Both the position numbers and the translations under genes were made by a program. Of a stretch of DNA of 64,000 nt, positions 18,047 through 26,700 are shown one piece after another. The notes under the pieces were generated by a model. It saw only the letters and a program-made list of their open reading frames with translations, did not search any database and was not told the origin of the DNA. The DNA is from Luteimonas cucumeris (GTDB lineage: Bacteria; Pseudomonadota; Gammaproteobacteria; Xanthomonadales; Xanthomonadaceae): assembly GCF_007830035.1 (NCBI RefSeq), contig NZ_VLKN01000002.1:1-64000 (forward strand), read 5' to 3'. Every line of letters starts with the position of its first letter. Positions within the stretch are counted from its first letter, which is position 1.

Positions 18047-18793
18047 TCACACCTCGTCGGCCGGCAACTCCCTGAGCCTGCCTTCGTGCAGCTCGAGCAC
18101 GCGATCCAGGCGCCGTGCCAGGCGGCGATCGTGGGTGACCATCACCAGGCTGGTCCGCTCGGCGCGGTTGAGTTCCAGCATCAGTTCGAACACCGTGGCT
18201 GCCGTCTTCTCGTCGAGATTGCCAGTAGGTTCGTCGCCGAGCACGCAGGCCGGGCGGTTGACCAGCGCACGTGCGACCGCCGCGCGCTGGCGTTCGCCAC
18301 CGGACAGTTCGCCCGGCTTGTGTTCCAGCCGGTGGCCGAGGCCGACCGCTTCCAGCAGCGATTTCGCACGCGATGAAGCGTCGGGAACCGTGGTGCCATT
18401 CAACAGCACCGGCAGCATCACGTTCTCCAGCGCGGTGAATTCCGGCAGCAGGTGATGAAACTGATAGATGAAGCCCAGCGCGCGGTTGCGCAACGCACCG
18501 CGCGCCGCGTCCGACAGCGCCGACATCTTCTGCCCGGCGACATAGACTTCGCCCGCCGTGGGCGTGTCCAGTCCGCCCAGCAGGTGCAGCAAGGTGCTCT
18601 TGCCGGCGCCCGAAGCGCCGACGATGGCGACCGTTTCTCCAGCGGCCACGTCCAGGTGCAGGCCATCGAATACCGGCGTGCGCAGTTTGCCTTCGGCATA
18701 GGTCTTGGCCAACCCATCGGCACGCAGCACTTCCGCATGCGGCTGCACCTCGGATTCCCGAATCCCGAACCCCGAGTCCCGGCCCTCACTCAT
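18047..18793 (-). CDS. lolD: Lipoprotein-releasing ABC transporter ATP-binding protein
   Basis: A 248-residue ATPase of the LolCDE system, which extracts outer membrane-destined lipoproteins from the inner membrane. Walker [11 protein letters not shown]-loop [18 protein letters not shown], signature LSGGERQR, and Walker [14 protein letters not shown] are all typical of LolD. The ATG at 18793 has GGAGG nine bases upstream and overlaps the lolC stop. The first ~16 residues include [11 protein letters not shown], encoded by a GATTCGGGA-type repeat found elsewhere in intergenic DNA of such genomes. An alternative GTG start beyond it would remove this tail. Confidence 0.95.
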   Translation of the reverse strand: MSEGRDSGFGIRESEVQPHAEVLRADGLAKTYAEGKLRTPVFDGLHLDVAAGETVAIVGASGAGKSTLLHLLGGLDTPTAGEVYVAGQKMSALSDAARGALRNRALGFIYQFHHLLPEFTALENVMLPVLLNGTTVPDASSRAKSLLEAVGLGHRLEHKPGELSGGERQRAAVARALVNRPACVLGDEPTGNLDEKTAATVFELMLELNRAERTSLVMVTHDRRLARRLDRVLELHEGRLRELPADEV

Positions 18794-20027
18794 AACGCAA
18801 CGCCTCCGCCGGTGCCGTGCGCGAGGCGCGCCAGGCGGGGTAGATGGTCGCCAGGAAGCTCATCACCAGCGCGACGATCGCGATCGTGACCACGTCGCTG
18901 GACTGCAGCTCGGTCGGAAGTCCGGTGATGTAATACACGTCCTCCGGCATCAGTTGCACGGAGAACACACGCTCGATCGCGCGCAGGATGTGTTCCAGGT
19001 TCAAGGTCAGCAGGATGCCGCCGACCACGCCCATCACGGTACCCATCACCCCGATCAGCGTGCCCTGCACCATGAAGATCTGCATCACGCCCTTCGGTGC
19101 CAGGCCGAGCGTGCGCAGGATCGCGATGTCCGCCTGCTTGTCGGTGACCAGCATCACCTGCGACGACACCAGGTTGAAGGCACCCATGGCGATGATCAGC
19201 GACAGCAGGATCGCCATCATCGTCTTCTCCAGCTTCAGCGCGCGGAACATGTTGGCGTTCTCGCTGCTCCAGTCGCTGACGTTGTAGCCGCCTCCCAGCC
19301 GTACCGCCAGGTCGCGCGCGACTTCCCACGACAAATTCATGTCGTGCAGCTTCAGGCGCACGCCGGTGACGCCGTCGCCACTGCGCAGCACGCGCTGCAT
19401 GTCCTGCAGGTTGGCGATGGCGAGGTTCTTGTCGTATTCCTGGTAACCGGCCTCGAACAGGCCGCTGACGGTGAAACGCTTGAGTTGCTGGATCGCGCCC
19501 ATCGGCGTGGCGCGGACGTCGGTCAGCACGACGATCTTGTCGCCGACCCCGACACCCAGCCACAAGGCCAGTTCCTTACCCAGCACGATGTTGAAGCTGC
19601 CAGGCGTGAGCTGGTCGAGCTTGCCCTGGACCATCTTCTCGGCCAGCACCGACACCTTGCCTTCCTCCGACGGCACCACGCCGCGGACGATCGCCGGCTG
19701 CTTGCGCGGCCCGGTCAGCAGCGCCTGCGCATCGATATAAGGTGCGGCACCGGCAACGCGCTTGTCCTCCATCGCCAGTCGCACCGCCTGCTGCCAGTCC
19801 TGCATCACCTCGCCGTCGGCACTGACCGTCGCATGCGCGGCCATCTGCAGCATGCGGTCGCGGATCTCGCGCTGGAATCCGCTCATCACCGCCAGCGTGG
19901 TGATCAGCGCGGCCACGCCCAGCGCGATGCCGAGGATCGAGGCCAGTGAAATGAAGGAAATGAAGCCGTTGCGGCGCTTCGCGCGCAGGTAGCGCAGGCC
20001 GATGGCAACAGGGATGGGTTTGAACAT
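18786..20027 (-). CDS. lolC: Lipoprotein-releasing ABC transporter permease (LolC/LolE family)
   Basis: A 413-residue inner membrane protein with one helix near the N-terminus ([21 protein letters not shown]), a large periplasmic domain, and three C-terminal helices including [20 protein letters not shown]. The topology and the ending PAEALRYE are typical of LolC/LolE. Only one permease gene accompanies lolD here, so the transporter may use a single LolC/LolF-like permease, or lolE is elsewhere. It overlaps lolD by 8 bases. Confidence 0.94.
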   Translation of the reverse strand: MFKPIPVAIGLRYLRAKRRNGFISFISLASILGIALGVAALITTLAVMSGFQREIRDRMLQMAAHATVSADGEVMQDWQQAVRLAMEDKRVAGAAPYIDAQALLTGPRKQPAIVRGVVPSEEGKVSVLAEKMVQGKLDQLTPGSFNIVLGKELALWLGVGVGDKIVVLTDVRATPMGAIQQLKRFTVSGLFEAGYQEYDKNLAIANLQDMQRVLRSGDGVTGVRLKLHDMNLSWEVARDLAVRLGGGYNVSDWSSENANMFRALKLEKTMMAILLSLIIAMGAFNLVSSQVMLVTDKQADIAILRTLGLAPKGVMQIFMVQGTLIGVMGTVMGVVGGILLTLNLEHILRAIERVFSVQLMPEDVYYITGLPTELQSSDVVTIAIVALVMSFLATIYPAWRASRTAPAEALRYE

Positions 20028-20081
20028 CAGGTTCCAGTCAGCGGATTGGCATTGCCAGCCGTTTCAAGCCGGACGAAGCGG

Positions 20082-20534
20082 CTATGGTGCCATCGAAGGC
20101 CCGTACGGCGAAGTCTGCGCCGCGGCCGCGGCCAGACGCAGTTCACGTCGGCGCGCCGGCGGCAGCGTGTCCGGCCACCAACTCTGGCGCCGGATCCGCC
20201 CGCGCGTGTCTCGCCAACGGACGAAGGCCCACGGGCCACGCCATGTGATGACCAGGTCGTTCGCAATGTCGCCATCGACCGTAGGTGGCCGGTCGTTACC
20301 GGGCCAGCACCAGGCCTGCGTCGGTTTTCGCGCTTCGTTCCGCGCCGACCGGGTCGCATGACCGAGTGCTAGCAACGCCAGCGGCCAGGCCCAGGCACGC
20401 GGCATCTCCGATACCAGCACCGACAACATGGCGAGCACGCCGAGCAGGAGGATCGCGCCGACCAGCCAGCGCGATGGTCGCCATTCAAGGCGGCAGCTGA
20501 CGGATGCGTTGGACGAGCGTGGCGATCTGGACAT
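20082..20534 (-). CDS. ygfX: YgfX/CptA-like inner membrane protein
   Basis: A 150-residue protein with two adjacent hydrophobic segments ([20 protein letters not shown] and [12 protein letters not shown]) followed by a soluble C-terminal part with the pattern [12 protein letters not shown]...[16 protein letters not shown]. This resembles the YgfX/CptA family, whose E. coli member is encoded beside sdhE, as here. The family has been linked to cell division and cytoskeletal proteins in E. coli, but the role here is not known. The ATG at 20534 makes a 50-base overlap with sdhE. No clear alternative start exists. Confidence 0.7.
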   Translation of the reverse strand: MSRSPRSSNASVSCRLEWRPSRWLVGAILLLGVLAMLSVLVSEMPRAWAWPLALLALGHATRSARNEARKPTQAWCWPGNDRPPTVDGDIANDLVITWRGPWAFVRWRDTRGRIRRQSWWPDTLPPARRRELRLAAAAAQTSPYGPSMAP

Positions 20535-20733
20535 CGTCGGGAGTGTCGTAGCCCATGAACCAGCGCCAGAGCTTATCGTCCTCGCAGTCCAGCAGTTGTA
20601 GGAAAACGCCGCGTTGCGCGTCGGAATCCTGCGCCCATTGCCGATCCAGGTAGCGCAGCATCAGCTGGTCGAGCTCGCGCATGCCACGGCGACAGCGCCA
20701 GCGCAGGCGTTTCAGCTGCGCGTCGTCGCTCAC
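20485..20733 (-). CDS. sdhE: FAD assembly factor SdhE
   Basis: An 82-residue cytosolic protein that promotes covalent flavinylation of SdhA. The conserved RGxxE motif appears in [10 protein letters not shown] near residues 11-20, followed by LMLRYL, and the helical remainder ([19 protein letters not shown]) is typical of the SdhE/SDHAF2 family. The start is GTG at 20733, overlapping the MAPEG gene stop as GTGA. A longer reading through the MAPEG gene is a shadow. It sits just downstream of sdhB, consistent with its role. Confidence 0.93.
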   Translation of the reverse strand: MSDDAQLKRLRWRCRRGMRELDQLMLRYLDRQWAQDSDAQRGVFLQLLDCEDDKLWRWFMGYDTPDDVQIATLVQRIRQLPP

Positions 20734-21149
20734 GGCAGCAGGCGCAGCGCCAGGCAGGCCCACAGCGCCCACAGCACCACTCCGCTGGCCAGATAAGCGT
20801 AGAAGCGGTGCATGACCTTGTTGTAGCTGCATTGGATAGCGCTATGCACCACCCGCAGCGCGACGAACAGCCAGGCAAACGCCAGCATGGCCGTCGTGAC
20901 CGACCCGGTCAGCGCAGCAACGACCAGCGCCAGGTAGAACAGCACCGGCAGTTCGAACAGGTTGCGGAAGTTATCCGCGGCACGACTGTCGGTGAGGCGT
21001 GCAGTGGCCTGCGCGGAAGTTGCCACTGCCTGCGGATGGATGCGCTCGCGCTTCATCTGCCCGACGCGCATGAAGAACATCCGCAACCAGACCACGAGGG
21101 TCAGCGCGACCATTGCCAGCGCGGGGAGGAAGATCGCGTTGGCGTTCAT
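20730..21149 (-). CDS. MAPEG family membrane protein
   Basis: A 139-residue integral membrane protein with four predicted helices. The motif [17 protein letters not shown] with the preceding [10 protein letters not shown] is typical of the MAPEG family (glutathione S-transferase or eicosanoid-type membrane proteins). Bacterial members are mostly uncharacterised. It lies between sdhB and sdhE and is translationally coupled to sdhE by GTGA, so it is co-expressed with succinate dehydrogenase assembly, though no functional tie is known. Confidence 0.88.
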   Translation of the reverse strand: MNANAIFLPALAMVALTLVVWLRMFFMRVGQMKRERIHPQAVATSAQATARLTDSRAADNFRNLFELPVLFYLALVVAALTGSVTTAMLAFAWLFVALRVVHSAIQCSYNKVMHRFYAYLASGVVLWALWACLALRLLP

Positions 21150-21224
21150 GCGTTGCCTCGTGTGGGTTGCAAGGTACGGCGGGTGCGATCGCTATGGTTC
21201 GAGGGAAGGAAAAACAGGTCCCTC

Positions 21225-21261
21225 ACTTCGTTCGGGATGACAGCGAGGGACGGGATGACAG
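21225..21261. repeat. GGGATGAC-type intergenic repeat (sdhB upstream gap)
   Basis: Two neighbouring GGGATGACAG units (TTCGGGATGACAGCGAGGGA then CGGGATGACAG) lie between the MAPEG gene and sdhB. The same core recurs near 29055, 39411, 55743 and 55785. Confidence 0.6.
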
Positions 21262-21311
21262 CAAGGATGGAAACAGTGGACTCGGCAGCGTGTGTCGAGA
21301 GGGCACGGAAC

Positions 21312-22094
21312 TCAGCCGCGACGCGCCAGCATCAACTGCTTGATCTCACCGATCGCCTTGGCCGGGTTCAATCCCTTCGGGCAGGTCCGCGCGCAGTTCA
21401 TGATGGTATGACAGCGATACAGCTTGAACGGATCCTCGAGGTCGTCCAGGCGCGCGCCGGTGTCCTCGTCGCGGCTGTCGATGATCCAGCGGTAGGCCTG
21501 CAGCAGCACGGCCGGGCCGAGGTAACGGTCGCCGTTCCACCAGTAGCTCGGACACGAGGTCGAGCAGCACGCGCACAGGATGCATTCGTACAGGCCGTCG
21601 AGCTTGGCGCGGTCTTCCTTCGACTGCAGCCGCTCGCGATCCGGCGGCGGTGCGCTCTGGGTGCGGATCCATGGCTGGATCGATGCGTATTGCGCGTAGA
21701 AATGGGTCAGGTCAGGCACCAGGTCCTTGACCACTTCCATGTGCGGCAGCGGATAGATCGGCACTTCATTCTTGCCGCAATCCGATATCGCCTTGGTGCA
21801 GGCCAGCGTGTTGGTGCCGTCGATGTTCATCGCGCAGCTGCCGCAGATGCCTTCGCGGCACGAACGGCGGAATGTCAGTGTCGGATCGATCTCGTTCTTG
21901 ATCTTGATCAACGCGTCCAGAACCATCGGCCCGCACTTGTCGAGGTCGACCTCGTAGGTGTCGGTGCGCGGGTTCTGGTCGTCGTCGGGACTCCAGCGGT
22001 ACACCTTGAAGGTACGCGCACGCGTCGCGCCGGCGGCAGCGAAATGCCTGCCCTTCTGGACCTTGGAGTTCTTGGGAAGAGTGAATTCGGCCAT
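21312..22094 (-). CDS. sdhB: Succinate dehydrogenase iron-sulfur subunit
   Basis: A 260-residue electron-transfer subunit of complex II at the cytoplasmic face of the inner membrane. The 2Fe-2S ligands are in [12 protein letters not shown] plus a following cysteine, the 4Fe-4S cluster is in [12 protein letters not shown], and the 3Fe-4S/4Fe-4S set is in [17 protein letters not shown]. It passes electrons from the FAD of SdhA to quinone. It is separated from sdhA by 100 bases containing a long inverted repeat, wider than other gaps in the operon. Confidence 0.98.
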   Translation of the reverse strand: MAEFTLPKNSKVQKGRHFAAAGATRARTFKVYRWSPDDDQNPRTDTYEVDLDKCGPMVLDALIKIKNEIDPTLTFRRSCREGICGSCAMNIDGTNTLACTKAISDCGKNEVPIYPLPHMEVVKDLVPDLTHFYAQYASIQPWIRTQSAPPPDRERLQSKEDRAKLDGLYECILCACCSTSCPSYWWNGDRYLGPAVLLQAYRWIIDSRDEDTGARLDDLEDPFKLYRCHTIMNCARTCPKGLNPAKAIGEIKQLMLARRG

Positions 22095-22101
22095 TTGAGA
22101 T

Positions 22102-22191
22102 CCGTGATTCGTGATTAGTGATCAGTGATTCGGAACGGCGATTCGCGACGACTGCTTCTACGAATCACCCATCGCGAATCACCAATCACGG
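22102..22191. repeat. Long imperfect inverted repeat in the sdhA-sdhB gap
   Basis: Arms 22102-22132 and 22161-22191 are complementary at 26 of 31 positions around a 28-base loop, and each arm is itself built of GTGATTCG-like units. In the sdh transcript this would form a large hairpin after the sdhA stop. Confidence 0.85.
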
Positions 22192-22194
22192 CCT

Positions 22195-23985
22195 TTAGTA
22201 CACCCGCGGCTTCGGCGGCACCACGTCCACTTCATCGGTGAGCGTAACCATGTGCACCGGCCGGTAATCGATGCTGGTCTTGCCGGCATCGTCGACCCGG
22301 CACAGCGTGTGCTTCTGCCACTGCTGGTCGTCGCGGTCCGGGAAGTCCTCGCGCGCATGCGCGCCGCGGGACTCGGTGCGGTTCTCGGCGGAAACGATCG
22401 TGGCGAGGGCCTGACCCAGCAGGTTCTGCAGCTCGAAGGTTTCGATCAAGTCTGAGTTCCACACCATCGAACGATCGCTGACCTTGACGTCGGCGAACGA
22501 GGCGTGGATCTCGCGGATCTTCCTGACACCATCGGACAACGTCTCGCCGGTGCGGAACACGGCAGCGTCGGCCTGCATGGTGCGCTGCATCTTGTCGCGA
22601 ATCACCGCCGTCGGCGTGCCGCCATTGGCGTTGCGCAGCTTGTCGAGGTTGGCCAGCGACCGGTCGCAGGCATCGGCGGCGAGCTTGCCATGGCTCTGGC
22701 CCGGCTTGATCGTTTCGGCGCAACGGTTGGCGACGGCGCGGCCAAACACCACCAGGTCGAGCAGCGAGTTCGAGCCCAGCCGGTTGGCGCCGTGCACCGA
22801 TACGCAGGCCGCCTCGCCGATCGCGTACAGGCCCGGCACCACCGCGTCGGGGTTGCCGTTCTTCAGCTGCACCACTTCGCCGTGGTAGTTGGTCGGGATG
22901 CCACCCATGTTGTAGTGCACGGTCGGGATCACCGGGATCGGCTGCGTCTCGACGTCGACGCCAGCGAAGATGCGCGCGCTCTCGGCGATGCCCGGCAGCT
23001 TCTCGTGGATGTCCTTCGGATCGAGATGGGTCAGGTCCAGGTGGATGTGGTCCTTGTGCTCGCCCACGCCGCGGCCTTCGCGGATTTCGATGGTCATCGA
23101 GCGGCTGACCACGTCGCGCGAAGCCAGGTCCTTGGCGTTGGGCGCGTAGCGCTCCATGAAGCGCTCGCCGTTGCTGTTGCGCAGGATGCCGCCTTCGCCG
23201 CGCACGCCTTCGGTGATCAGGCAGCCGGCACCGTAGATGCCGGTCGGATGGAACTGCACGAACTCCATGTCCTGCAGGCCGAGGCCGGCACGCAGCGCCA
23301 TGCCGCCACCGTCGCCGGTGCAGGTGTGGGCGGAAGTGGCGCTGAAATAGGCGCGACCGTAGCCGCCGGTGGCCAATACCACGCCCTGCGCGCGGAACAG
23401 GTGCAGGGTACCTTCGGCCATATCCAATGCCAGCACGCCGCGGCAGGCGCCCTGCTCGTCCATGATCAGGTCGAGCGCGAAGTATTCGATCATGAAACGC
23501 GCGTCATGCTTCAGCGATTGCTGATACAGCGTATGCAGGATCGCGTGGCCGGTGCGGTCGGCCGCGGCGCAGGTGCGCTGCGCGGTGCCCTGGCCGTAAT
23601 GCGTGGTCATGCCGCCGAACGGGCGCTGGTAGATCTTGCCGTCTTCGGTACGGCTGAACGGCACGCCCTGGTGTTCGAGCTCGATGATCGCCGGGATCGC
23701 TTCCTTGCACATGTACTCGATCGCGTCCTGGTCGCCCAGCCAGTCCGAGCCCTTGATCGTGTCGTAGAAGTGGAAGCGCCAGTCGTCCTCGCCCATGTTG
23801 CCGAGCGCGGCGGAGATGCCGCCCTGCGCCGCGACGGTATGCGAACGCGTCGGGAATACCTTGGTGATGCACGCCGTCTGCAGGCCCTTCTGCGCAAGGC
23901 CGAACGTGGCGCGCAACCCGGCGCCGCCGGCGCCGACCACGATCATGTCGTACTTGTGTTCGGTAATGGGATAAGCGGTCTTCAT
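22195..23985 (-). CDS. sdhA: Succinate dehydrogenase flavoprotein subunit
   Basis: A 596-residue catalytic subunit oxidising succinate to fumarate in the TCA cycle. The FAD-binding start [13 protein letters not shown], the flavin-attachment block [17 protein letters not shown], the FVQFHPTGI block, the active-site region GGIPTNYHG and [19 protein letters not shown] are all present. Its length and C-terminus match bacterial SdhA. The ATG is 4 bases after the sdhD stop. Covalent FAD attachment would need SdhE, which is encoded downstream. Confidence 0.98.
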   Translation of the reverse strand: MKTAYPITEHKYDMIVVGAGGAGLRATFGLAQKGLQTACITKVFPTRSHTVAAQGGISAALGNMGEDDWRFHFYDTIKGSDWLGDQDAIEYMCKEAIPAIIELEHQGVPFSRTEDGKIYQRPFGGMTTHYGQGTAQRTCAAADRTGHAILHTLYQQSLKHDARFMIEYFALDLIMDEQGACRGVLALDMAEGTLHLFRAQGVVLATGGYGRAYFSATSAHTCTGDGGGMALRAGLGLQDMEFVQFHPTGIYGAGCLITEGVRGEGGILRNSNGERFMERYAPNAKDLASRDVVSRSMTIEIREGRGVGEHKDHIHLDLTHLDPKDIHEKLPGIAESARIFAGVDVETQPIPVIPTVHYNMGGIPTNYHGEVVQLKNGNPDAVVPGLYAIGEAACVSVHGANRLGSNSLLDLVVFGRAVANRCAETIKPGQSHGKLAADACDRSLANLDKLRNANGGTPTAVIRDKMQRTMQADAAVFRTGETLSDGVRKIREIHASFADVKVSDRSMVWNSDLIETFELQNLLGQALATIVSAENRTESRGAHAREDFPDRDDQQWQKHTLCRVDDAGKTSIDYRPVHMVTLTDEVDVVPPKPRVY

Positions 23986-23989
23986 GTAT

Positions 23990-24403
23990 TCAGGCCATCA
24001 GCGCGATGCGGCCGATCGCGTACAGCGACGCAAACGCGCCAACCACGCAGGCCAGGGTGACAAGGAGTTGCGACGCCACTTCCAGCGTGCGGGTATGGAC
24101 ATAGTCTTCGATGACCACCTGCAGGCCGAGCTTGGCGTGCCAGAACAGCGCCAGCATGAACACCGCCAGCAGGATCGCATTCCATGGCCTTGCGATCATG
24201 GCGCGCGCGGCGTCGAGATCGGCGCCGACCAGCGACACCAGCAGGTACACCAGCCATGGCACCAGCACGGCCAGCGCGATCGCGGTCACCCGCTGCCACC
24301 AGAAGTGGTCGGTGCCGGATTTGGCCGAACCCAGGCCGCGGGCACGTGCGATCGGCGTCCTCAGGTCGCGCGCGCGTACTTCCTGTTGGCGTGATCCGCT
24401 CAT
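23990..24403 (-). CDS. sdhD: Succinate dehydrogenase membrane anchor subunit
   Basis: A 137-residue hydrophobic protein with three membrane helices ([60 protein letters not shown]). The H in [17 protein letters not shown] lies in the heme/quinone region conserved in SdhD. With SdhC it anchors SdhAB and forms the quinone site. The ATG overlaps the sdhC stop (ATGA 24400-24403), which fixes the start. Confidence 0.94.
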   Translation of the reverse strand: MSGSRQQEVRARDLRTPIARARGLGSAKSGTDHFWWQRVTAIALAVLVPWLVYLLVSLVGADLDAARAMIARPWNAILLAVFMLALFWHAKLGLQVVIEDYVHTRTLEVASQLLVTLACVVGAFASLYAIGRIALMA

Positions 24404-24795
24404 GCGCCACCCCGCAATGCCAAGAACCAGATCGCCGCGGTAACCAGGACCGTCAGCACCGCGACGGTATATCCGGAGCGATAGACCGCCGGAATGTCGA
24501 AGCCGCGACCAGCGTCCCACAGCAGGTGGCGAATGCCGTTGAACAGGTGGTAGACCAGGCAGGCGGTGAAACCGAACAGCGCAAGCTTGCCGAGCGGCGA
24601 TGCCAGGCATGTGGCCAGGTTCGCGTAGCTGTCGCCGCCAGCGGCCAGTGCCAGCAGCCACCAGGCCAAGCCGAAAGCGCCTGCGGCAAGCGCGAGGCCG
24701 GTCAGGCGATGCAGGAAGGACATCACCGTGGTGATCTGCAAACGATAGGTCTGCCCGAGCATGAACGGTGACAGGGGACGTTCGCGATTCGCCAT
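24400..24795 (-). CDS. sdhC: Succinate dehydrogenase cytochrome b556 subunit
   Basis: A 131-residue membrane subunit starting MANRERPLSPFMLGQ. The SxxHRxTG signature (MSFLHRLTG), with a quinone-site Ser/Arg pair, and the HLFNGIRHLLWD heme-ligand block identify SdhC. Three membrane helices follow. The ATG at 24795 has AGAAGAG upstream. Between it and the upstream DUF1674 gene are 158 bases with two strong hairpins. Confidence 0.95.
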   Translation of the reverse strand: MANRERPLSPFMLGQTYRLQITTVMSFLHRLTGLALAAGAFGLAWWLLALAAGGDSYANLATCLASPLGKLALFGFTACLVYHLFNGIRHLLWDAGRGFDIPAVYRSGYTVAVLTVLVTAAIWFLALRGGA

Positions 24796-24849
24796 CGTGC
24801 GGCTCTTCTCTCGCTGGGCGGCCGGGGCCGCGTGGCTGACGGTACGAAC

Positions 24850-24943
24850 GCCCTCTGCCGTACCGGGCAGAGGGCTGGAGCAGTGGAGTCGCACTATCTT
24901 CGGCGCGCCGCCCCTTCCCCGATTTTCCCCGCAAGCGGGGAAA
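24850..24943. repeat. Two strong hairpins in the sdhC leader
   Basis: Arms 24850-24859 (GCCCTCTGCC) and 24866-24875 (GGCAGAGGGC) form a perfect 10-bp stem. Arms 24922-24931 (TTTTCCCCGC) and 24934-24943 form a second perfect 10-bp stem with a 2-base centre. Neither is followed by a T run on the minus strand, so they look more like RNA-structure or repeat elements than plain terminators. Confidence 0.7.
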
Positions 24944-24953
24944 AGTGCAGGCC

Positions 24954-25106
24954 TCAGAAATCGATACAGCGACCGTTCTTTTCCCAATCGCCATACCGCG
25001 TCGGATCAGGGCCTTCGCGGCCACCGATTTCCCTGGCGGATGTCGATGCCGGAACGGACTGTTCGGTCTGCTCCGGTTCGGGTGTCGGGACGGTTTCGCC
25101 TATCAT
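24954..25106 (-). CDS. DUF1674 (SDHAF4-like) succinate dehydrogenase assembly protein
   Basis: A 50-codon gene starting at ATG 25106 with GAGG seven bases upstream. The C-terminal half matches the DUF1674 signature: EIGGREGPDPTRYGDWE followed by KNGRCIDF at the extreme end. DUF1674 is the family of SDHAF4, known in eukaryotes as a chaperone of flavinylated SdhA. Its position directly ahead of sdhCDAB supports the same role here. The N-terminal half is low-complexity (Glu, Thr, Pro, Ser). A promoter-like sequence lies just upstream. It is easily missed because of its size. Confidence 0.85.
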   Translation of the reverse strand: MIGETVPTPEPEQTEQSVPASTSAREIGGREGPDPTRYGDWEKNGRCIDF

Positions 25107-25110
25107 TCCG

Positions 25111-26019
25111 GTGCCTCGCAACCCAGCAATTCTAGTTCCCAGCCACTTTTCGGACAAGCCACGCACCTTGCAAGCACAGCCGTTCCTCCTTGCCGACCAT
25201 TCCATCGTCACCCTCGAAGGGCGTGATGCGGCTGCCTTCGCGCAGGCGCAATTCATGAACGATGTGAAGGCACTGGCTGCCGGACAATGGCAATGGAATG
25301 GCTGGCTGACGCCGAAAGGGCGCGTCATCGCGCTGTTCGCTCTGCTGAAACTCGATGACGAGCGTATCTGGCTGCTGCTGCAGGATGCCGATCCCGCGGA
25401 ACTCGCGGCGCGGCTGCAGCGCTTCGTGTTCCGCAGCAAGGTGACCGTCCGCGTCCGCGAAGACCTGCTCGTCAGCGGCGCCTTCGGACGTCCCGATCAC
25501 GCCCGCGGTGCGCGACTGGCCGTCCGCGACGAGCACGATATCGAGCTCGACCTGGGCGCTGCCGGCAGTCCGCGCACGCTGCGCGTCACGAAGGACGCAG
25601 GCGCGATCCTGGACGAGGTTGCCCTCGCCCGCTGGGCTGCCGTCGATCTGGCGCATGGCCTGCCACGCCTGGCGGCGGCGCAGTCGGAACAATGGACGCC
25701 GCAGCAGCTCTCGCTGGGCCGATTACAGGCTTACAGCGTCAAGAAAGGTTGCTATCCGGGACAGGAGATCGTGGCACGCACGCATTTCCTCGGCCAGGCC
25801 AAGCGCGGCCTGGCCCTGTTCGAATGCGAAGCGCCGGCGGCTGCGGGCATGTCGGTCGGCGACGACGGACGCGCGCTCGGCAGCATCGTCAGCGTCGCGG
25901 CATCGGACCAGAAGTTCCTGGCACTCGCGGTCCTGCCACTGGATTCGCCGGAAGACAAACTCAATGCCGACGGCATCGCGCTCCGTCCGATGGCACTGCT
26001 CGACGGACTCGCACGCTAG
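25111..26019 (+). CDS. ygfZ: YgfZ/GcvT domain protein (folate-dependent Fe-S cluster factor)
   Basis: About 302 residues, divergent from the sdh operon. It carries the YgfZ signature KKGCYPGQEIVAR with its conserved cysteine and an N-terminal AFAQAQFMNDV block typical of the family. YgfZ is a tetrahydrofolate-dependent protein that helps maintain certain Fe-S enzymes. The start is uncertain: GTG at 25111 and TTG at 25168 are in frame, neither with a clear ribosome binding site. The GTG would place the translation start inside the sdh promoter region, so TTG is a fair alternative. Confidence 0.9.
   Translation: MPRNPAILVPSHFSDKPRTLQAQPFLLADHSIVTLEGRDAAAFAQAQFMNDVKALAAGQWQWNGWLTPKGRVIALFALLKLDDERIWLLLQDADPAELAARLQRFVFRSKVTVRVREDLLVSGAFGRPDHARGARLAVRDEHDIELDLGAAGSPRTLRVTKDAGAILDEVALARWAAVDLAHGLPRLAAAQSEQWTPQQLSLGRLQAYSVKKGCYPGQEIVARTHFLGQAKRGLALFECEAPAAAGMSVGDDGRALGSIVSVAASDQKFLALAVLPLDSPEDKLNADGIALRPMALLDGLAR
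25129..25157 (-). promoter_or_regulatory. Putative sigma-70 promoter for the DUF1674-sdhCDAB operon
   Basis: On the minus strand TTGTCC (25157-25152) and TAGAAT (25134-25129) are spaced by exactly 17 bases, 23 bases ahead of the DUF1674 ATG. The spacing and near-consensus boxes support a housekeeping promoter. Confidence 0.6.
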
Positions 26020-26046
26020 ATCCTGCGGAGGTAGCGTGAAATCGGG

Positions 26047-26604
26047 TCAGGCCCCGCGCTGCTTGCCGACCCAGGCCACGTATTTGTCGACGAAACCCTG
26101 CAGAAACTTGCGGGTACCGTCGTCGCCGATGTTGCCGTTGTCATCGATCAGGCCATCCTTCATCTGCACGAAAACTTCCGGTTGGCCCAGAGTCGGCACG
26201 TCGAGGTAGGCCAGGATGTTGCGCAGGTGTTGCTGCGCCAGTGCGGTACCGATCGTGCCGATGGAAATCCCAAGCACTCCGGCCGGTTTGCCGGCGAAGG
26301 AATTCTTGCCCCAGGGACGCGAGGCGATGTCGATGGCATTCTTCAGCACGCCCGGCAGCGAACGATTGTATTCCGGGGTAACGAACAACAGCGCGCCGGC
26401 GGCTTCCACATCCTTCTTCAGCCGCGCGGCTTCGGCCGGGTAATCGTCGTCGAAATCCTGGTTGTAAAGCGGCAGGTCGTCGATGCGGACATGCGTGAAT
26501 CCGTAGTCCGCCGGCGCCAGCTTCTCGATGGCCCGTGCCAGCTTGCGGTTGAAAGAATCCTTGCGCAGGCTACCGACGAACAATGCGACCTGGGTCTTGC
26601 TCAT
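26047..26604 (-). CDS. NADPH-dependent FMN reductase
   Basis: A 185-residue flavodoxin-fold oxidoreductase of the ChrR/YieF/azoreductase-like group. The FMN phosphate-binding loop GSLRKDSFNRKL opens the protein, and TPEYNRSLPGVLKNAID and SIGTIGTALAQQHLR are conserved family blocks. It would reduce quinones, chromate or similar acceptors in the cytosol. The second ATG (26604) is preferred because GGAG is seven bases upstream. It converges with ygfZ, and no terminator hairpin is evident in the 27-base gap. Confidence 0.92.
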   Translation of the reverse strand: MSKTQVALFVGSLRKDSFNRKLARAIEKLAPADYGFTHVRIDDLPLYNQDFDDDYPAEAARLKKDVEAAGALLFVTPEYNRSLPGVLKNAIDIASRPWGKNSFAGKPAGVLGISIGTIGTALAQQHLRNILAYLDVPTLGQPEVFVQMKDGLIDDNGNIGDDGTRKFLQGFVDKYVAWVGKQRGA

Positions 26605-26700
26605 GACCATGCTCCGGAGGATCGAAGCCGGACTATGCGCGCGACATCGTAAGCGTCACGTCAAGCACGACCCGATTTCCGTTCCGAAGGCCGTTGCGGC

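Noticed and set aside
18047-18060. Possible additional gene between comEC and lolD (17782-18046)
   Set aside because: Frames there are out of family, cross both neighbours and have no ribosome binding site.
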